From: Paenibacillus marchantiae
GTDB lineage: Bacteria; Bacillota; Bacilli; Paenibacillales; Paenibacillaceae
Assembly: GCF_028771845.1 (NCBI RefSeq)
Contig: NZ_CP118270.1
Coordinates: 4,836,001 to 4,900,000, forward strand
DNA length: 64,000 nucleotides
Direction of reading: 5' to 3'
Shown here: piece after piece, positions 25,357 to 35,081 of the stretch
Layout: each line of letters begins with the position of its first letter
Numbering within the stretch: the stretch's first letter is position 1
Notes under the pieces: generated by a model
What the model saw: the letters and a program-made list of their open reading frames with translations, nothing else
What the model was told of the DNA's origin: nothing
Database searches by the model: none
Translations under genes and position numbers: made by a program

Positions 25357-25388
25357 ATCCGCCAAGGAAATGTAGCGGAAATTTTTTA
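25357..25388 (-). terminator. Terminator of the YjcZ-like gene
   Basis: Short stem TCCGC / GCGGA with GGATTTTTAC following on the - strand; AATTTTTT flanks it on the other side. Confidence 0.55.
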
Positions 25389-25400
25389 AAGCTTACTATA

Positions 25401-25529
25401 TTAAACTAAGAATGCTTTAGAAATGATGACTAACAGGATGAAGAGTACCAATATTGCACCTGTGCTACTATAACCTCCACCAAACCCTCCGATACTTCCA
25501 TTGCCATACTCATATCCAACTTCACTCAT
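25401..25529 (-). CDS. YjcZ-family sporulation miniprotein (42 aa)
   Basis: ATG at 25529 with GAGGGGGAAG upstream. The peptide is a Gly/Tyr-rich N-terminus (MSEVGYEYGNGSIGGFGGGY) followed by one membrane helix ILVLFILLVIISKAFLV: the hallmark of the tiny YjcZ/PF09680-type proteins of Bacillales spores. It is present in many copies in such genomes. The role is unknown but linked to sporulation. Confidence 0.8.
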   Translation of the reverse strand: MSEVGYEYGNGSIGGFGGGYSSTGAILVLFILLVIISKAFLV

Positions 25530-26106
25530 ATTTCTTCCCCCTCATTTTCGATATATATTAAGCTATTCAGAAATGTTTAATTTGACACGGCTAAAATGAA
25601 AGGTTTCTACAAGAGAGTTTAGTTCAATCTCTGTGTTGTTATCTTATTCACGAGATATGTTAGAACAAGAGTATCACCCTTTTTCAATTCGACAAACAAA
25701 AACACCGCCAAAGCGAGGTTTTGGAATACCAATGAAGAAAAAAAGGTGTTACTTTAAGATATGCTAATAAAAATAAGATGTGAATAATAATTGTCAATAT
25801 TTTCCTTCAATTACATCTTCTTATCTTACAAACTCAAGAAAAGTTCCATCAGAGTTTCTATAACCTTTCCAATCCTCTTTCGGCACAAGTTATTTCTCGA
25901 AATCTTTATACTGACGGCTCCCGACAATGGGAACGAACGTAATTGCGCAGCTCTGTCAGAACGGCCATTTCGTAATAATGCCGGTTTTTCGTTCCTCCAT
26001 CATCGTAGACGTGCTTTTGCCAACGGTTTGAAATGAAATTTAGCGGTCATTTAATAAACACAAGGCCGTTTTCGGCGTTCTCTACAATGAATGATTTTGT
26101 GCTGAA
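25530..26106. other. Gene-free region; 25.91-26.09 kb resembles a dispersed non-coding repeat
   Basis: No convincing gene. 25912-26040 carries GGAACGAA ... TTCGTTCC arms 47 bp apart. One frame reads DNGNERNCAALSERPFRN, a pattern I recall as a recurrent spurious translation in Paenibacillus genomes, so the stretch is probably a dispersed repeat rather than a gene. A search of the rest of the genome would settle it. Confidence 0.35.
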
Positions 26107-26724
26107 TTATTTTTTTAAACCAGCTGCATAGAATGGACCATTAACTGATATGGTCGTTAGGATACGAGCCATTTCTTGAGGAGTTTCTTTCGTACCACTT
26201 TCCAACCATTGCTGAATTACCCCTATTATTGCAGTCCCCATATAAGCAGCTAAATATTGTCCTGGAACAAGAAGATTTTCTTCTTTTACAAATGAGTTTG
26301 GATTATTTCCATAGAGTGTTTCCCACATAAATTGTTTCAATCTTGTTTGAAATGTTAAATCCCCGTTTGGACCTAACACAGCTTTCATAAATCCACCATT
26401 CAAATTTAAATACTCAAATATTGAAACGGTTAAGGAAAATGGAATTAACTTTTCAGAGTCACTTTCAAGTGCGGCAATAACACTTGGATAGTTTTGTTTT
26501 GTAATTCTGGACATATCAAGCATAATTTCTTCCTCACATTTAGTCATTAAATCAAATTTGTCTTGATAGTGAGCATAAAACGTACCTCTATTAATGTTCG
26601 CCTTCGTTGTTATGTCTTTAACCGTAATTGCTTTAAAACCTTTTTCATTTATTAGTTCAACTAGTGCTTGTCGAATGGATTCTTTTGTCCGAATGACACG
26701 TAAATCAGGGTTAATATTGCGCAA
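26107..26724 (-). CDS. TetR/AcrR-family regulator with a TetR_C_8-like C-terminus
   Basis: 205 aa. The N-terminal HTH (TKESIRQALVELINEKGFKA, ITTKANINRGTFYAHYQDKF) is clear. The C-terminal half (EYLNLNGGFMKAVLGPNGD, then WLESGTKETPQEMARIL) matches the DhaS/YxbF-like group. TTG start supported by AAGGAGG 7 nt upstream. Divergent from the CocE-type hydrolase at 27250, with an inverted repeat at 26838 between them; that hydrolase is the likely target. Confidence 0.85.
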   Translation of the reverse strand: MRNINPDLRVIRTKESIRQALVELINEKGFKAITVKDITTKANINRGTFYAHYQDKFDLMTKCEEEIMLDMSRITKQNYPSVIAALESDSEKLIPFSLTVSIFEYLNLNGGFMKAVLGPNGDLTFQTRLKQFMWETLYGNNPNSFVKEENLLVPGQYLAAYMGTAIIGVIQQWLESGTKETPQEMARILTTISVNGPFYAAGLKK

Positions 26725-26837
26725 GTAAATTCCTCCTTAATTTTATCCAACACAATCATTAAAGGTGTTCCGTAACCAACACATTTGGCATTTTTAATTA
26801 TTGAACATAGACTTCTCCAATTTTATAATTCGAAGTG

Positions 26838-26865
26838 TAATAAACAACAGGTTGTTCGTTTATTA
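26838..26865. promoter_or_regulatory. Candidate operator for the TetR regulator
   Basis: Near-perfect inverted repeat TAATAAAC-AACA / TGTT-C-GTTTATTA with a one-base bulge, 114 bp upstream of the regulator. The remaining 26866-27249 stretch up to the hydrolase has no gene. Confidence 0.45.
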
Positions 26866-27249
26866 TAACTTATCATCTGGGAGGGGATACAGGCAAAATT
26901 AAAACGAATATAAAAGCTAAGCAAAATTCGATATAAATAATCGGAGTTTTCATGCAAAGTTGAAACCAACACTTCCCCATGACACTGTATAAGGTTTGAG
27001 CAAAATAGTCGTGACTACTTCACTTATGAAAATCAAGAGATAATCATGGAAAAGGATGTTCCCCTCAAAATGAAGGATTATATTATATGTAAATTTGTTA
27101 CATCTGGACAAGCCTGGTAAATTTCTTCCGTACCCCAAACGAGGTTTTCTAAAATGCGAATAACGTTTTGATGCACGGGGACGATATCAACTAACGAGAG
27201 AAGATTTTTAAATCAAAGAATGCAATTCAATTTTAAGGAGGAAGCAACT

Positions 27250-29007
27250 ATGGATAAAGTAAAAGAAATGATGTTATTCAACCCATCATTCGAATATATC
27301 GATGATGGAGTAGAGCACGGTATACTGAGCCAATTTAACCCGGGTACAACGGTGCTAAAGAAAGGCTATCAAGTAGATCAACGTTTTATGCCACTGCCGT
27401 GTGATGTGATTTTTGAAAAAGATGTACCGGTAAAACTTAGAGATGGTGTTACCATCTACACTGATGTTTTCCGCCCCTCTGGAGCAGAAAAGGTTCCTGT
27501 TATTATTTCTTGGAGTCCTTATGGAAAGGCAGCCGGCACAGCCCCAAGATACACAAATCTTTTTGGTATGATTGGTATACCTGATTCAGAACTTTCGGGT
27601 CTTCATAAGTTCGAAGGCAGTGACCCCGCTTACTGGTGCAATCATGGTTATGCAGTTTGCAATCCTGATCCGAGAGGAGTTGCTCATTCTGAAGGCGATA
27701 TATATATGATTGGTACACAAGAGGCTCGTGATTGCTATGATCTTATTGAATGGCTTGCAGAACAGGAATGGTGTAACGGAAAGGTCGCTACAAGCGGTAC
27801 TTCGTATCTTGCATTTTCACAGTGGTTTATTGCTGCTGAGCAGCCGCCCCACCTTGCAGCAATAAATCCGGAGGAAGGCTTGGGAGATGCTTATCGTGAC
27901 CTCATTCGTCGCGGTGGTATACTTGATGTAAACTTTGCATCTCGTCTGCAGGTTAACCATGTACATGCCGGTGAAGCTGTTAGGAGAGAAGATGTACATG
28001 ATGAAGGACTTAAATATCCATTTGCCAACTGTGACTTATGGGAGGATAAAATTGCTAGATTCGAGAATATAACTTGCCCTGCTTATGTTGTAGCAAGTTA
28101 CAGCAATACATTGCACACACCAGGCACATTTCGTGCTTGGAGAAATATGCCAAAGGAAAACAAATGGCTTCGTATCCATGACAATCAGGAATGGCCGGAT
28201 TTCTACAAGGAAGAACAGCAGGAAGATCGCCTTAAATTCTTCGACCATTTCCTTAAGGGAATAGATAATGGCTGGGAGAAAACACCTGTGGTGCGGTATG
28301 CGCTTCATGATTTTGAAGGCGGTCATTACGAAGGTATAGAAGCTGAAACGTTCCCACCAGAAGGAACGGTATACAAGAAGATGTATCTTAACGGAGTTAC
28401 TCGTACTCTTTCAGAAACACTTGCCCAAACAGATATACCTGCAATTTATGACAGTGAGGCATCTCCTGCACAGGCATCCTTCCTCTATAAAGCAGAGGAA
28501 AAGACAGAACTTGTCGGTTATCCTAAAGCAAAACTTTATGTTGAAGTTGATGGAAGCGATGATATGGATATACTTGTATATCTCTATAAGCTTGATAAAT
28601 TCGGAAATCACCTTCAGCAGTTTGTAATTCCAAATATGACTGCAAGGATGCATGATCTAACAGACCGCGGCGGAAGTGTTTTAAGATATAAAGGAAGCAA
28701 TGGTCGTCTTCGTGTATCAATGAGACACCTTAATGAAGAAAAGAGTACAAATGAAGTACCTGCATATACTTTTGATCGTGAAGAAAAACTCCACAAGGGT
28801 GAGATTGTAGAGATTGAAATTGAGATGTTCCCAATTGGAATGCTCCTTTATCCGGGAGAGCAACTTCGCTTTATTGTAAGCGCCAAGGATGAAGTCGGTG
28901 GCATAATGCCGGGTACACCTGCCGCACCACCGGTAAATCATGGTAAGCATATTATTCACTGCGGCGGACAGTATGATTCGTATTTGCAGCTCCCTTTTAG
29001 AAAATAA
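27250..29007 (+). CDS. CocE/NonD-family (S15-like) alpha/beta hydrolase
   Basis: 585 aa from the ATG at 27250, preceded by AAGGAGG; the frame upstream overlaps that site. N-terminal region VKLRDGVTIYTDVFRP, nucleophile elbow SGTSYLAF (Ser185), PDPRGVAHSEG before it, and a C-terminal jelly-roll with YPGEQLRFIVSA are typical of X-Pro dipeptidyl-peptidase/cocaine-esterase-like hydrolases. No signal peptide, so cytoplasmic. It hydrolyses an ester or amide of unknown identity. Probably controlled by the divergent TetR gene. Confidence 0.87.
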   Translation: MDKVKEMMLFNPSFEYIDDGVEHGILSQFNPGTTVLKKGYQVDQRFMPLPCDVIFEKDVPVKLRDGVTIYTDVFRPSGAEKVPVIISWSPYGKAAGTAPRYTNLFGMIGIPDSELSGLHKFEGSDPAYWCNHGYAVCNPDPRGVAHSEGDIYMIGTQEARDCYDLIEWLAEQEWCNGKVATSGTSYLAFSQWFIAAEQPPHLAAINPEEGLGDAYRDLIRRGGILDVNFASRLQVNHVHAGEAVRREDVHDEGLKYPFANCDLWEDKIARFENITCPAYVVASYSNTLHTPGTFRAWRNMPKENKWLRIHDNQEWPDFYKEEQQEDRLKFFDHFLKGIDNGWEKTPVVRYALHDFEGGHYEGIEAETFPPEGTVYKKMYLNGVTRTLSETLAQTDIPAIYDSEASPAQASFLYKAEEKTELVGYPKAKLYVEVDGSDDMDILVYLYKLDKFGNHLQQFVIPNMTARMHDLTDRGGSVLRYKGSNGRLRVSMRHLNEEKSTNEVPAYTFDREEKLHKGEIVEIEIEMFPIGMLLYPGEQLRFIVSAKDEVGGIMPGTPAAPPVNHGKHIIHCGGQYDSYLQLPFRK

Positions 29008-29094
29008 TTTCTAGTCGTCCGTCCTTGAGAAACGCAGTCTGCATGTCCCATTGGGGGTACCTCCAACAAAACGCGAAAAACGTACGATAAATCA

Positions 29095-29137
29095 AACAAG
29101 CTGGAAATTCTGTATGCTAAGGAATTCCGGCTTGTTT
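29095..29137 (+). terminator. Terminator of the CocE-type gene
   Basis: Stem ACAAGC-GGAA-TTC / GAA-TTCC-GCTTGT with bulges, followed by TTTTG, about 90 bp after the stop. Confidence 0.7.
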
Positions 29138-29164
29138 TGTGTAAGTGCTGTGGAAGATCAACTT

Positions 29165-29310
29165 TTAACCTCGTAATGCTTCTTGCAAAGACTGGAGCCA
29201 ATCTAGACGGATGTACCTTTTCCCCGATACTATAAAACTCACAAAATTTCATTATTAGCAGATTCCACTTATCTGGATCGATATAATTCTCCTCTCCATG
29301 GGAAGTTTTT
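29165..29310 (-). pseudogene. Frameshifted C-terminal gene fragment
   Basis: The - strand reads KTSHGEENYIDPDKWNLLIM and continues to EFYSIG, then after a one-base shift RYIRLDWLQSLQEALRG and a stop. The two parts together look like a continuous protein C-terminus, but no start or upstream part is present and I do not recognise the family. Confidence 0.45.
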
Positions 29311-29436
29311 TTATGCGATAAAAACTATAAGAACACTTAACACTCAGCTTAATAGCAGAAAATTTGCACATCAATATGTATTACCTTCATCACACATTTA
29401 AACGCGTCTCAAGCATAACGATAATTGGAATATGTC

Positions 29437-29694
29437 ATGAAAAAACATTTTGAGAAGACGAAACAATTATTGGAAAACTCAAATTACACTATAACGCGTT
29501 TTGCTGTTATTATTGGACTTTCTAGCGCTGCGCATTTTGCGTCAACCACGAACATCTATAACTACCATAAAGTATCAGGATTGTCTGCGTTAAGCGATTA
29601 TGTGAATGCAACTGATATGCAAGATTTACCTACGAGGATGATGCAATCCCCTTTTTATAGTACAAGCACTGCTGAACATAAATTCTACAGCTGA
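29437..29694 (+). pseudogene. Degenerate AraC-type helix-turn-helix fragment
   Basis: Reads KQLLENSNYTITRFAVIIGL, then SSAAHFASTTNIYNYHKVSG, which aligns with the second HTH of AraC regulators (usual pattern LL..t...I..IA..vGF.s..hF...Fkk..g.tP). Conserved positions are lost and no sensing domain precedes it. ATG-initiated but probably a relic. Confidence 0.45.
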
Positions 29695-30227
29695 CAGCTC
29701 ATTATTCTTCCAGTTGAGATACTCGGCATTCAGGATGCCCCGCTGACCTAGTGTAAGTGTATTCAAATTCATTTGTGGCTGCCCCATGTGATCCATTTAT
29801 TTCTTGGCTTCAGCAATACCTTCAGCCTGTGCTTGCTTAATACCACTACGTTCCTCTTAGGCAAGCCAGCTAAGTATCTCACAAGATCCATAATAAGCTG
29901 CCCAATCCCCCCAACCGTTTAATGGACTTAACAAATTATTTATCCCCCTCACGGATGAAACGCTGTACAACCTCACCTTCTCGAAATTTCATCTGTATGT
30001 TGACCAGAGCTCGATTATATGTCATTTATTTTATCCCTAATTGGAAATGTCCTCGTTCAGTGAGTAAAAAATAACAAAACACTTACCATTCAATGATATA
30101 TTGCGCAATTATTTCTTTTCTTTTTTTCGTTTTTTATCATCAACTGATGTTGGATAGCTAACGTGCAAGAGTCTGGTTTAGTCAGCCTAATGCACGCCTT
30201 GTCGCCATCATATAATTGTATAAATGA
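29695..30227. other. Intergenic graveyard between the AraC relic and the collagen-like gene
   Basis: Contains a decayed serine recombinase (29797-29910) and, upstream of it on the same strand, a 29-codon frame (30025 to 29936, starting MTYNRALVNIQMKFREGEVV) of unknown origin without a clear ribosome site. Nothing else is recognisable. Confidence 0.4.
29797..29910 (-). pseudogene. Serine recombinase/resolvase remnant, copy 1
   Basis: The - strand keeps GQLIMDLV, then after a 4-nt deletion relative to copy 2 (35082-35232) matches its nucleotide run GATACTTAGCTGGCTT and ends IKQAQAEGIAEAKK and a stop. This is the hinge region of resolvase/invertase serine recombinases. Confidence 0.5.
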
Positions 30228-33200
30228 TCAAAAGAAGGCTGAGAACCTTGAAATAGTTACATGACCTGCGCTGTTAGCTATTACTGATGAATTAGCAATG
30301 GTAATAGGAAACCCAGATATATTCCTAAATTGAATTGTATCTCCAACAGCAAAGGACTCAACTTGAACTAAAACCAATTGACCACTTGTTGCCGTGGTTA
30401 CAGCAGCAGCCAGATATGCTGTAGAATTATTTAGCGATAGCCCAATTGTTGCTCCTGGTAATGTAGCAGCTGCAAGATTTAGCACAACACTTATGTTGTA
30501 CAAACCTGCATTTTGTATTGTGAAAACACTTGTTGCTGCATTATAAGTAAGTGCAGTAAATTGGTTTGGAGTAATATTTAAAATATTTGATCCAGAAGCA
30601 ATTGTCTGAGGTTGAATATTACCATTAAAGTATGAGTCTACAAACGTAGGAGTTGCGCCTGTTGCGCCTGTTACCCCAGTAGATCCTGTCGCACCAGTGG
30701 CGCCAGTAGCCCCTGTTCCCGTTGCACCTGAGACACCGGTTACTCCAGTAGAACCCGTCGCTCCGGTGGCTCCGATTCCCGTTGCGCCTGTCGCACCAGT
30801 TACACCTGTAGATCCTGTAGATCCTGTTGCACCAGTCGTCCCTGTTCCTGTGGCACCAGTCACACCGGTCACCCCAGTTGATCCTGTTGCTCCAGTAGCT
30901 CCAGTCGTTCCTGTTCCCGTGGCACCAGTCACACCGGTTACCCCAGTTGATCCTGTTGCTCCAGTAGCTCCAGTCGTTCCTGTTCCCGTGGCACCAGTCA
31001 CACCGGTTACACCTGTAGATCCTATTGCGCCCGTTATACCCGTGGTTCCGGTCGCACCCGTGCTGCCTACAGACCCTGTAGAACCTGTTACTCCTGTTGT
31101 TCCCGTTGTTCCCGTTATTCCAGGATCGCCCGTTGTACCCGTTAAACCCGTCGCGCCGGTGGCTCCTGTTACACCTGTTGATCCCGTAACTCCTGTAACT
31201 CCTGTTACCCCGGTGGCTCCTGTTGCGCCGGTTACACCTGTAGATCCTGTTGTTCCCGTTATTCCAGGATCGCCCGTCGTACCCGTTAAACCCGTCGCGC
31301 CGGTAGCTCCGATTCCCGTTGCGCCTGTCGCACCAGTTACACCTGTAGATCCTGTTGCTCCAGTCGTTCCTGTTCCTGTGGCACCAGTCACACCGGTCAC
31401 CCCAGTAATTCCCGTTACACCAGTGGCGCCAGTAGCCCCTGTTCCTGTTGCACCTGTGACACCGGTTATTCCAGTAGAGCCCGTCGCTCCCGTTGCGCCT
31501 GTCGTTCCGGTTACACCCGTAGATCCTGTTGCACCAGTAGCTCCTGTTCCGCTGGCTCCGGTGGCTCCGATTCCCGTTGCGCCTGTCGCACCAGTTATAC
31601 CTGTAGATCCTATTGCGCCCGTTGTACCTGTGGTTCCGGTCGCACCCGTGCTGCCTACAGACCCTGTAGAACCTGTTACTCCTGTTGTTCCCGTTGTTCC
31701 CGTTATTCCAGGATCGCCCGTCGTACCCGTTGAACCCGTCGCGCCGGTGGCTCCAGTCATCCCTGTTCCCGTTACGCCGGTGTCTCCTGTTACACCTGTT
31801 GAACCCGTTATTCCTATTGCACCAGTAACACCAGTGGTACCTGTAGATCCCGTAACTCCTGTTGCTCCTGTTACACCAGTGGCGCCAGTAGCCCCTGTTC
31901 CCGTTGCACCTGTGACACCCGTTACTCCACTAGAGCCCGTCGCTCCCGTAGATCCTGTTGCACCAGTAGCTCCAGTCGTTCCCGTTCCTGTTGTTCCTGT
32001 CGCACCGGTCACCCCAGTAATCCCCGTTACACCAGTGGCGCCAGTAGCCCCTGTTCCCGTTGCACCTGTGACACCGGTTACCCCAGTAATCCCCGTTACA
32101 CCAGTGGTGCCAGTAGCCCCTGTTCCCGTTGCACCTGTGACACCGGTTACCCCAGTAATCCCCGTTACACCAGTGGTGCCAGTAGCCCCTGTTCCCGTTG
32201 CGCCTGTCGTTCCGGTTACACCCGTAGATCCTGTTGCACCAGTAGCTCCAGTCGTTCCCGTTCCTGTTGTCCCTGTCGCACCGCTTCCCCCTGGAATCCC
32301 CGTTACACCAGTGGTGCCAGTAGCCCCTGTTCCCGTTGCGCCAGTCGTTCCGGTTATACCCGTAGATCCTGTTGCGCCAGTTGCTCCGGTTCCACCGGTA
32401 TCTCCTGTTGTTCCCGTTATTCCAGAATCGCCCGTCGTACCCGTTAAACCCGTCGCGCCGGTGGCTCCAGTCATCCCTGTTCCCGTTACGCCGGTGTCTC
32501 CTGTTACACCTGTTGATCCCGTAACTCCTGTAACTCCTGTTACCCCAGTGGCGCCTGTTGCGCCGGTTACCCCAGTTGAACCCATCGCGCCGGTGACTCC
32601 AGTTGTTCCTGTTCCGGTGTCTCCTGTCGCACCAGTTACACCTGTAGATCCTGTTGCGCCCGTTATACCTGTGGTTCCGGTCGCACCCGTGCTGCCTACA
32701 AACCCTGTCGCACCGGTTACTCCAGTAATCCCCGTTACCCCAGTGGCGCCAGTAGCCCCTGTTCCCGCTGATCCTGTGACACCGGTTACTCCACTAGAGC
32801 CCGTCGCTCCCGTGGATCCGGTTGCGCCTGTTGCGCCGGTTACCCCAGTTGTTCCTGTTCCGGTGGCTCCGGTGGCTCCGATTCCCATTGCGCCTGTCGC
32901 ACCAGTTAGACCTATAGATCCTGTTGAGCCCGTTGTACCTGTGGTTCCGGTCGCACCCGTGCTGCCTACAGAACCTGTAGCACCTGTTACTCCGGTTCCA
33001 CCGGTATCTCCTGTTGTTCCCGTTATTCCAGGATCCCCCGTTGTACCCGTCGCTCCGGTGACTCCAGTCGTTCCAGTTCCCGTTACGCCGGTGTCTCCTG
33101 TTACTCCTGCGCTTCCGATAGCTCCGGTGGCCCCTGTAATCCCAGTCACACCTGTGGTACCTGTAACTCCTGTTACCCCAGTTGCACCTGTCGGACCAGT

Positions 33201-33683
33201 TGCGCCCGTCGATCCAGTCGTTCCTATTCCTGTTGCACCTGATGCACCAGTGACTCCCGTTGAGCCTGTAGCCCCTGTAAATCCACTGACTCCTGTAGCT
33301 CCCGTTGTCCCGGTTATTCCTATGATCCCATTGGCTCCTAACAACTCTGATGATACGATACGGTGAGGCGTTACAAGCTGTCCTGAAGAATTTTTTCCCC
33401 AAACTGAAATTTCTATCTGCTGTTCTGCTAAACCACTTGTTGTAAAGACAAATTCAAATACATCCAGATCCGCAAAATAATCTTTCCTTATTGCTTGATT
33501 TGGATTTACACTAATTAATTCGAGTACATATTCCGTTCTAGTCCCGTTTAGGTAATAACCCTGAATCAAGATAATTGCATTAGTGGCCACATTTCTATTA
33601 TCAATATTGATGGTCAGCTGTTGTGTTGGTCTTACACCATTGACCGGATTATTCTCAATCGGTCCAGTTGATAAAATAGTCAT
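30228..33683 (-). CDS. Large collagen-like (G-X-T repeat) spore-surface-type protein
   Basis: 1151 aa. Residues 1-115 form a non-repetitive N-terminal domain (MTILSTGPIENNPVNGVRPT...). About 116-1011 are nearly 300 uninterrupted Gly-X-Y triplets in which Y is almost always Thr (GATGTTGVTG style). 1012-1151 form a compact beta-rich C-terminal domain (SNILNITPNQFTALTYN, AGLYNISVVLNLAAA) like the TNF-like trimerising end of BclA proteins. Threonine-rich collagen stalks are usually glycosylated and form hair-like filaments on exosporium or spore coat. No signal peptide, as for BclA-type proteins assembled in the mother cell. Ribosome site GGGGAGGG. The opposite strand is open across the repeat but is a shadow. 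Confidence 0.85.
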   Translation of the reverse strand: MTILSTGPIENNPVNGVRPTQQLTINIDNRNVATNAIILIQGYYLNGTRTEYVLELISVNPNQAIRKDYFADLDVFEFVFTTSGLAEQQIEISVWGKNSSGQLVTPHRIVSSELLGANGIIGITGTTGATGVSGFTGATGSTGVTGASGATGIGTTGSTGATGPTGATGVTGVTGTTGVTGITGATGAIGSAGVTGDTGVTGTGTTGVTGATGTTGDPGITGTTGDTGGTGVTGATGSVGSTGATGTTGTTGSTGSIGLTGATGAMGIGATGATGTGTTGVTGATGATGSTGATGSSGVTGVTGSAGTGATGATGVTGITGVTGATGFVGSTGATGTTGITGATGSTGVTGATGDTGTGTTGVTGAMGSTGVTGATGATGVTGVTGVTGSTGVTGDTGVTGTGMTGATGATGLTGTTGDSGITGTTGDTGGTGATGATGSTGITGTTGATGTGATGTTGVTGIPGGSGATGTTGTGTTGATGATGSTGVTGTTGATGTGATGTTGVTGITGVTGVTGATGTGATGTTGVTGITGVTGVTGATGTGATGATGVTGITGVTGATGTTGTGTTGATGATGSTGATGSSGVTGVTGATGTGATGATGVTGATGVTGSTGTTGVTGAIGITGSTGVTGDTGVTGTGMTGATGATGSTGTTGDPGITGTTGTTGVTGSTGSVGSTGATGTTGTTGAIGSTGITGATGATGIGATGASGTGATGATGSTGVTGTTGATGATGSTGITGVTGATGTGATGATGVTGITGVTGVTGATGTGTTGATGSTGVTGATGATGIGATGATGLTGTTGDPGITGTTGSTGVTGATGATGVTGVTGVTGSTGVTGATGATGLTGTTGDPGITGTTGTTGVTGSTGSVGSTGATGTTGITGAIGSTGVTGVTGATGTGTTGATGATGSTGVTGVTGATGTGTTGATGATGSTGVTGVTGATGTGTTGATGSTGSTGVTGATGATGIGATGATGSTGVTGVSGATGTGATGATGATGSTGVTGATGATPTFVDSYFNGNIQPQTIASGSNILNITPNQFTALTYNAATSVFTIQNAGLYNISVVLNLAAATLPGATIGLSLNNSTAYLAAAVTTATSGQLVLVQVESFAVGDTIQFRNISGFPITIANSSVIANSAGHVTISRFSAFF

Positions 33684-34111
33684 TATTCCCTCCCCTTTGT
33701 ACGTTTTTTAGAAACAGGAGAGATATCTACATTCCTTATATACTAATACTTCTCTGACTCCTATAGACCGACAATTTTAATTGCCTGGTCTTCCTTTTCC
33801 CTGTGCCACATATTTTTGTCCATACATGGTATACTTTTATTTTTCAAGAGTGTGAACAGTTGAAGACAGTTCCGCTTATAAATTTTCTCCTGCAACATTC
33901 AAAATGCTCAATTTATTTATCCGACTCTTTGTTTATTTTTATAAACCACCAAGCGTCATTTGAAGATAACCAAAGTAGGGATGAACGCGATGGATATTAG
34001 ATATTAAAGTAATCTGGCTGTTAGTTTAACTTCGCCCTCGATTGCGCATCTACTTTAATTTCTCATTCTAACTATGGAATGGCAGGTAAAATAGCGACAT
34101 CTCATTGTTTG
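33684..34111. other. Upstream region of the collagen-like gene; no gene seen
   Basis: A hairpin at about 33762-33790 (AGACC...GGTCT with an inner CAATT/AATTG) followed by TCCTTTTCC on the + strand has no gene to terminate. The rest is AT-rich with no supported ORF. Confidence 0.4.
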
Positions 34112-34443
34112 TTACGGAGCTACAATCCCCCATGACTCATAGTAATGATACGAAAAAGGAATCCATTTCTCTTTGGACTTTTTCATTTTAGCCTCAATAG
34201 TTCCAGTTCTATAGGAATAATCTCCGGTCTGCCATTCAACAGAATATTTAACTTTGAATTTATCGATCCCTTCCCAAGTTAGCGCTCCAGCAACTGCACC
34301 ATGAGCTTTCTCAATTAGCTCAGTACGCTCTTTTTTATTACCAAAGAAATTATCGTTTAATTCACGAAGTTGAACATAAACTCTCTTCCGTCTAAAATCT
34401 TGACATAGGGACCAACTCTAGCAACTAGCTGATCCCCGTATTT
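34112..34443 (-). pseudogene. Frameshifted hypothetical gene
   Basis: The - strand reads YGDQLVARVGPYVKILDG, shifts frame, then continues VYVQLRELNDNFFGNKKERT ... LTWEGIDKFKVKYSVEWQTG ... YHYYESWGIVAP and a stop. An in-frame TAG lies directly before the first part and no start codon is available. About 105 residues of an unrecognised protein survive; the 2-nt frameshift and missing start show it is dead. Confidence 0.6.
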
Positions 34444-34557
34444 CTAAATGGAAATGTTTCCTCCAAAAAAAGATACGATGAAAATAAATAATACTTAATT
34501 AGATACTATAAATGCCCAATTTGTTTCGATATTATTAAGTTATCATGCACATGAATA

Positions 34558-34605
34558 AAACCTCCTATTAGAACAATTTTCTAGTTTGCTTCTAATAGGA
34601 GGTTT
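34558..34605 (-). terminator. Perfect 16-bp inverted repeat, terminator-like
   Basis: AAACCTCCTATTAGAA / TTCTAATAGGAGGTTT with a 16-nt loop, then TTTTATTC on the - strand. It lies between two gene fragments and probably once ended the one at 34729. Confidence 0.65.
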
Positions 34606-34684
34606 AGACATATCTATAGAATACTCAGCACGTCAGTTGAATAAAAGCAGCCGATTACATTTGATCTGCTGCTTTCTTGGTTTT

Positions 34685-34713
34685 ATTAAACTAACGTTAC
34701 CCGTTAGTTTAAT
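34685..34713 (+). repeat. Dispersed 29-bp palindromic repeat, copy 3 (perfect)
   Basis: ATTAAACTAACG, spacer TTACC, CGTTAGTTTAAT: an exact 12-bp inverted repeat, preceded by GCTTTCTTGGTTTT, which also resembles the flank of copy 2. Confidence 0.75.
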
Positions 34714-34728
34714 CATATACATGCAATC

Positions 34729-34885
34729 TCAACTACCTGTGTACGGATTATTATTTACATACCCGAAAAACGTCATCTTTCCATTCTCGTTTTCAGCAAT
34801 ACTGTATGGTTGCATCTGGTCACAATATCTGCGTGCAAATAAGCCTTCGCCAACTGGATAAATCTCAATATGAAGATTTCCGACG
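34729..34885 (-). pseudogene. C-terminal fragment of a hypothetical protein
   Basis: The - strand reads RFVGNLHIEIYPVGEGLFAR, RYCDQMQPYSIAENENGKMT, FFGYVNNNPYTGS and a stop; upstream an in-frame TAG cuts it off. About 50 residues survive, with no start and no recognised family. Confidence 0.5.
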
Positions 34886-35081
34886 AATCTCGTAAACTAT
34901 AATTTTCCGTTCCTCATGTTTTGTTGGATATTCTACATTAATATGATAAATTAACCATTGGTCAATAGATCGAATTCAATTTTTAATATTCTATTGACTC
35001 TCCCCGTTCAAGACAGGAACATATCCAGAGCATAAAGCTCAACGTCCACCAAATTTTTACGAGGCAAACATTTGGCCCCCC

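Noticed and set aside
30690..33330. Dense short repeats that could suggest a CRISPR or satellite array
   Set aside because: The repeats are 9-bp codon triplets of a collagen-like protein in one reading frame, without constant repeat/spacer structure.
30697..33366. An 889-codon open frame on the + strand, rich in Pro-Val/Ala repeats
   Set aside because: It is the antisense shadow of the G-X-T collagen repeat: the repeated codons contain no stop when read on the other strand. It has no ribosome site or domain.
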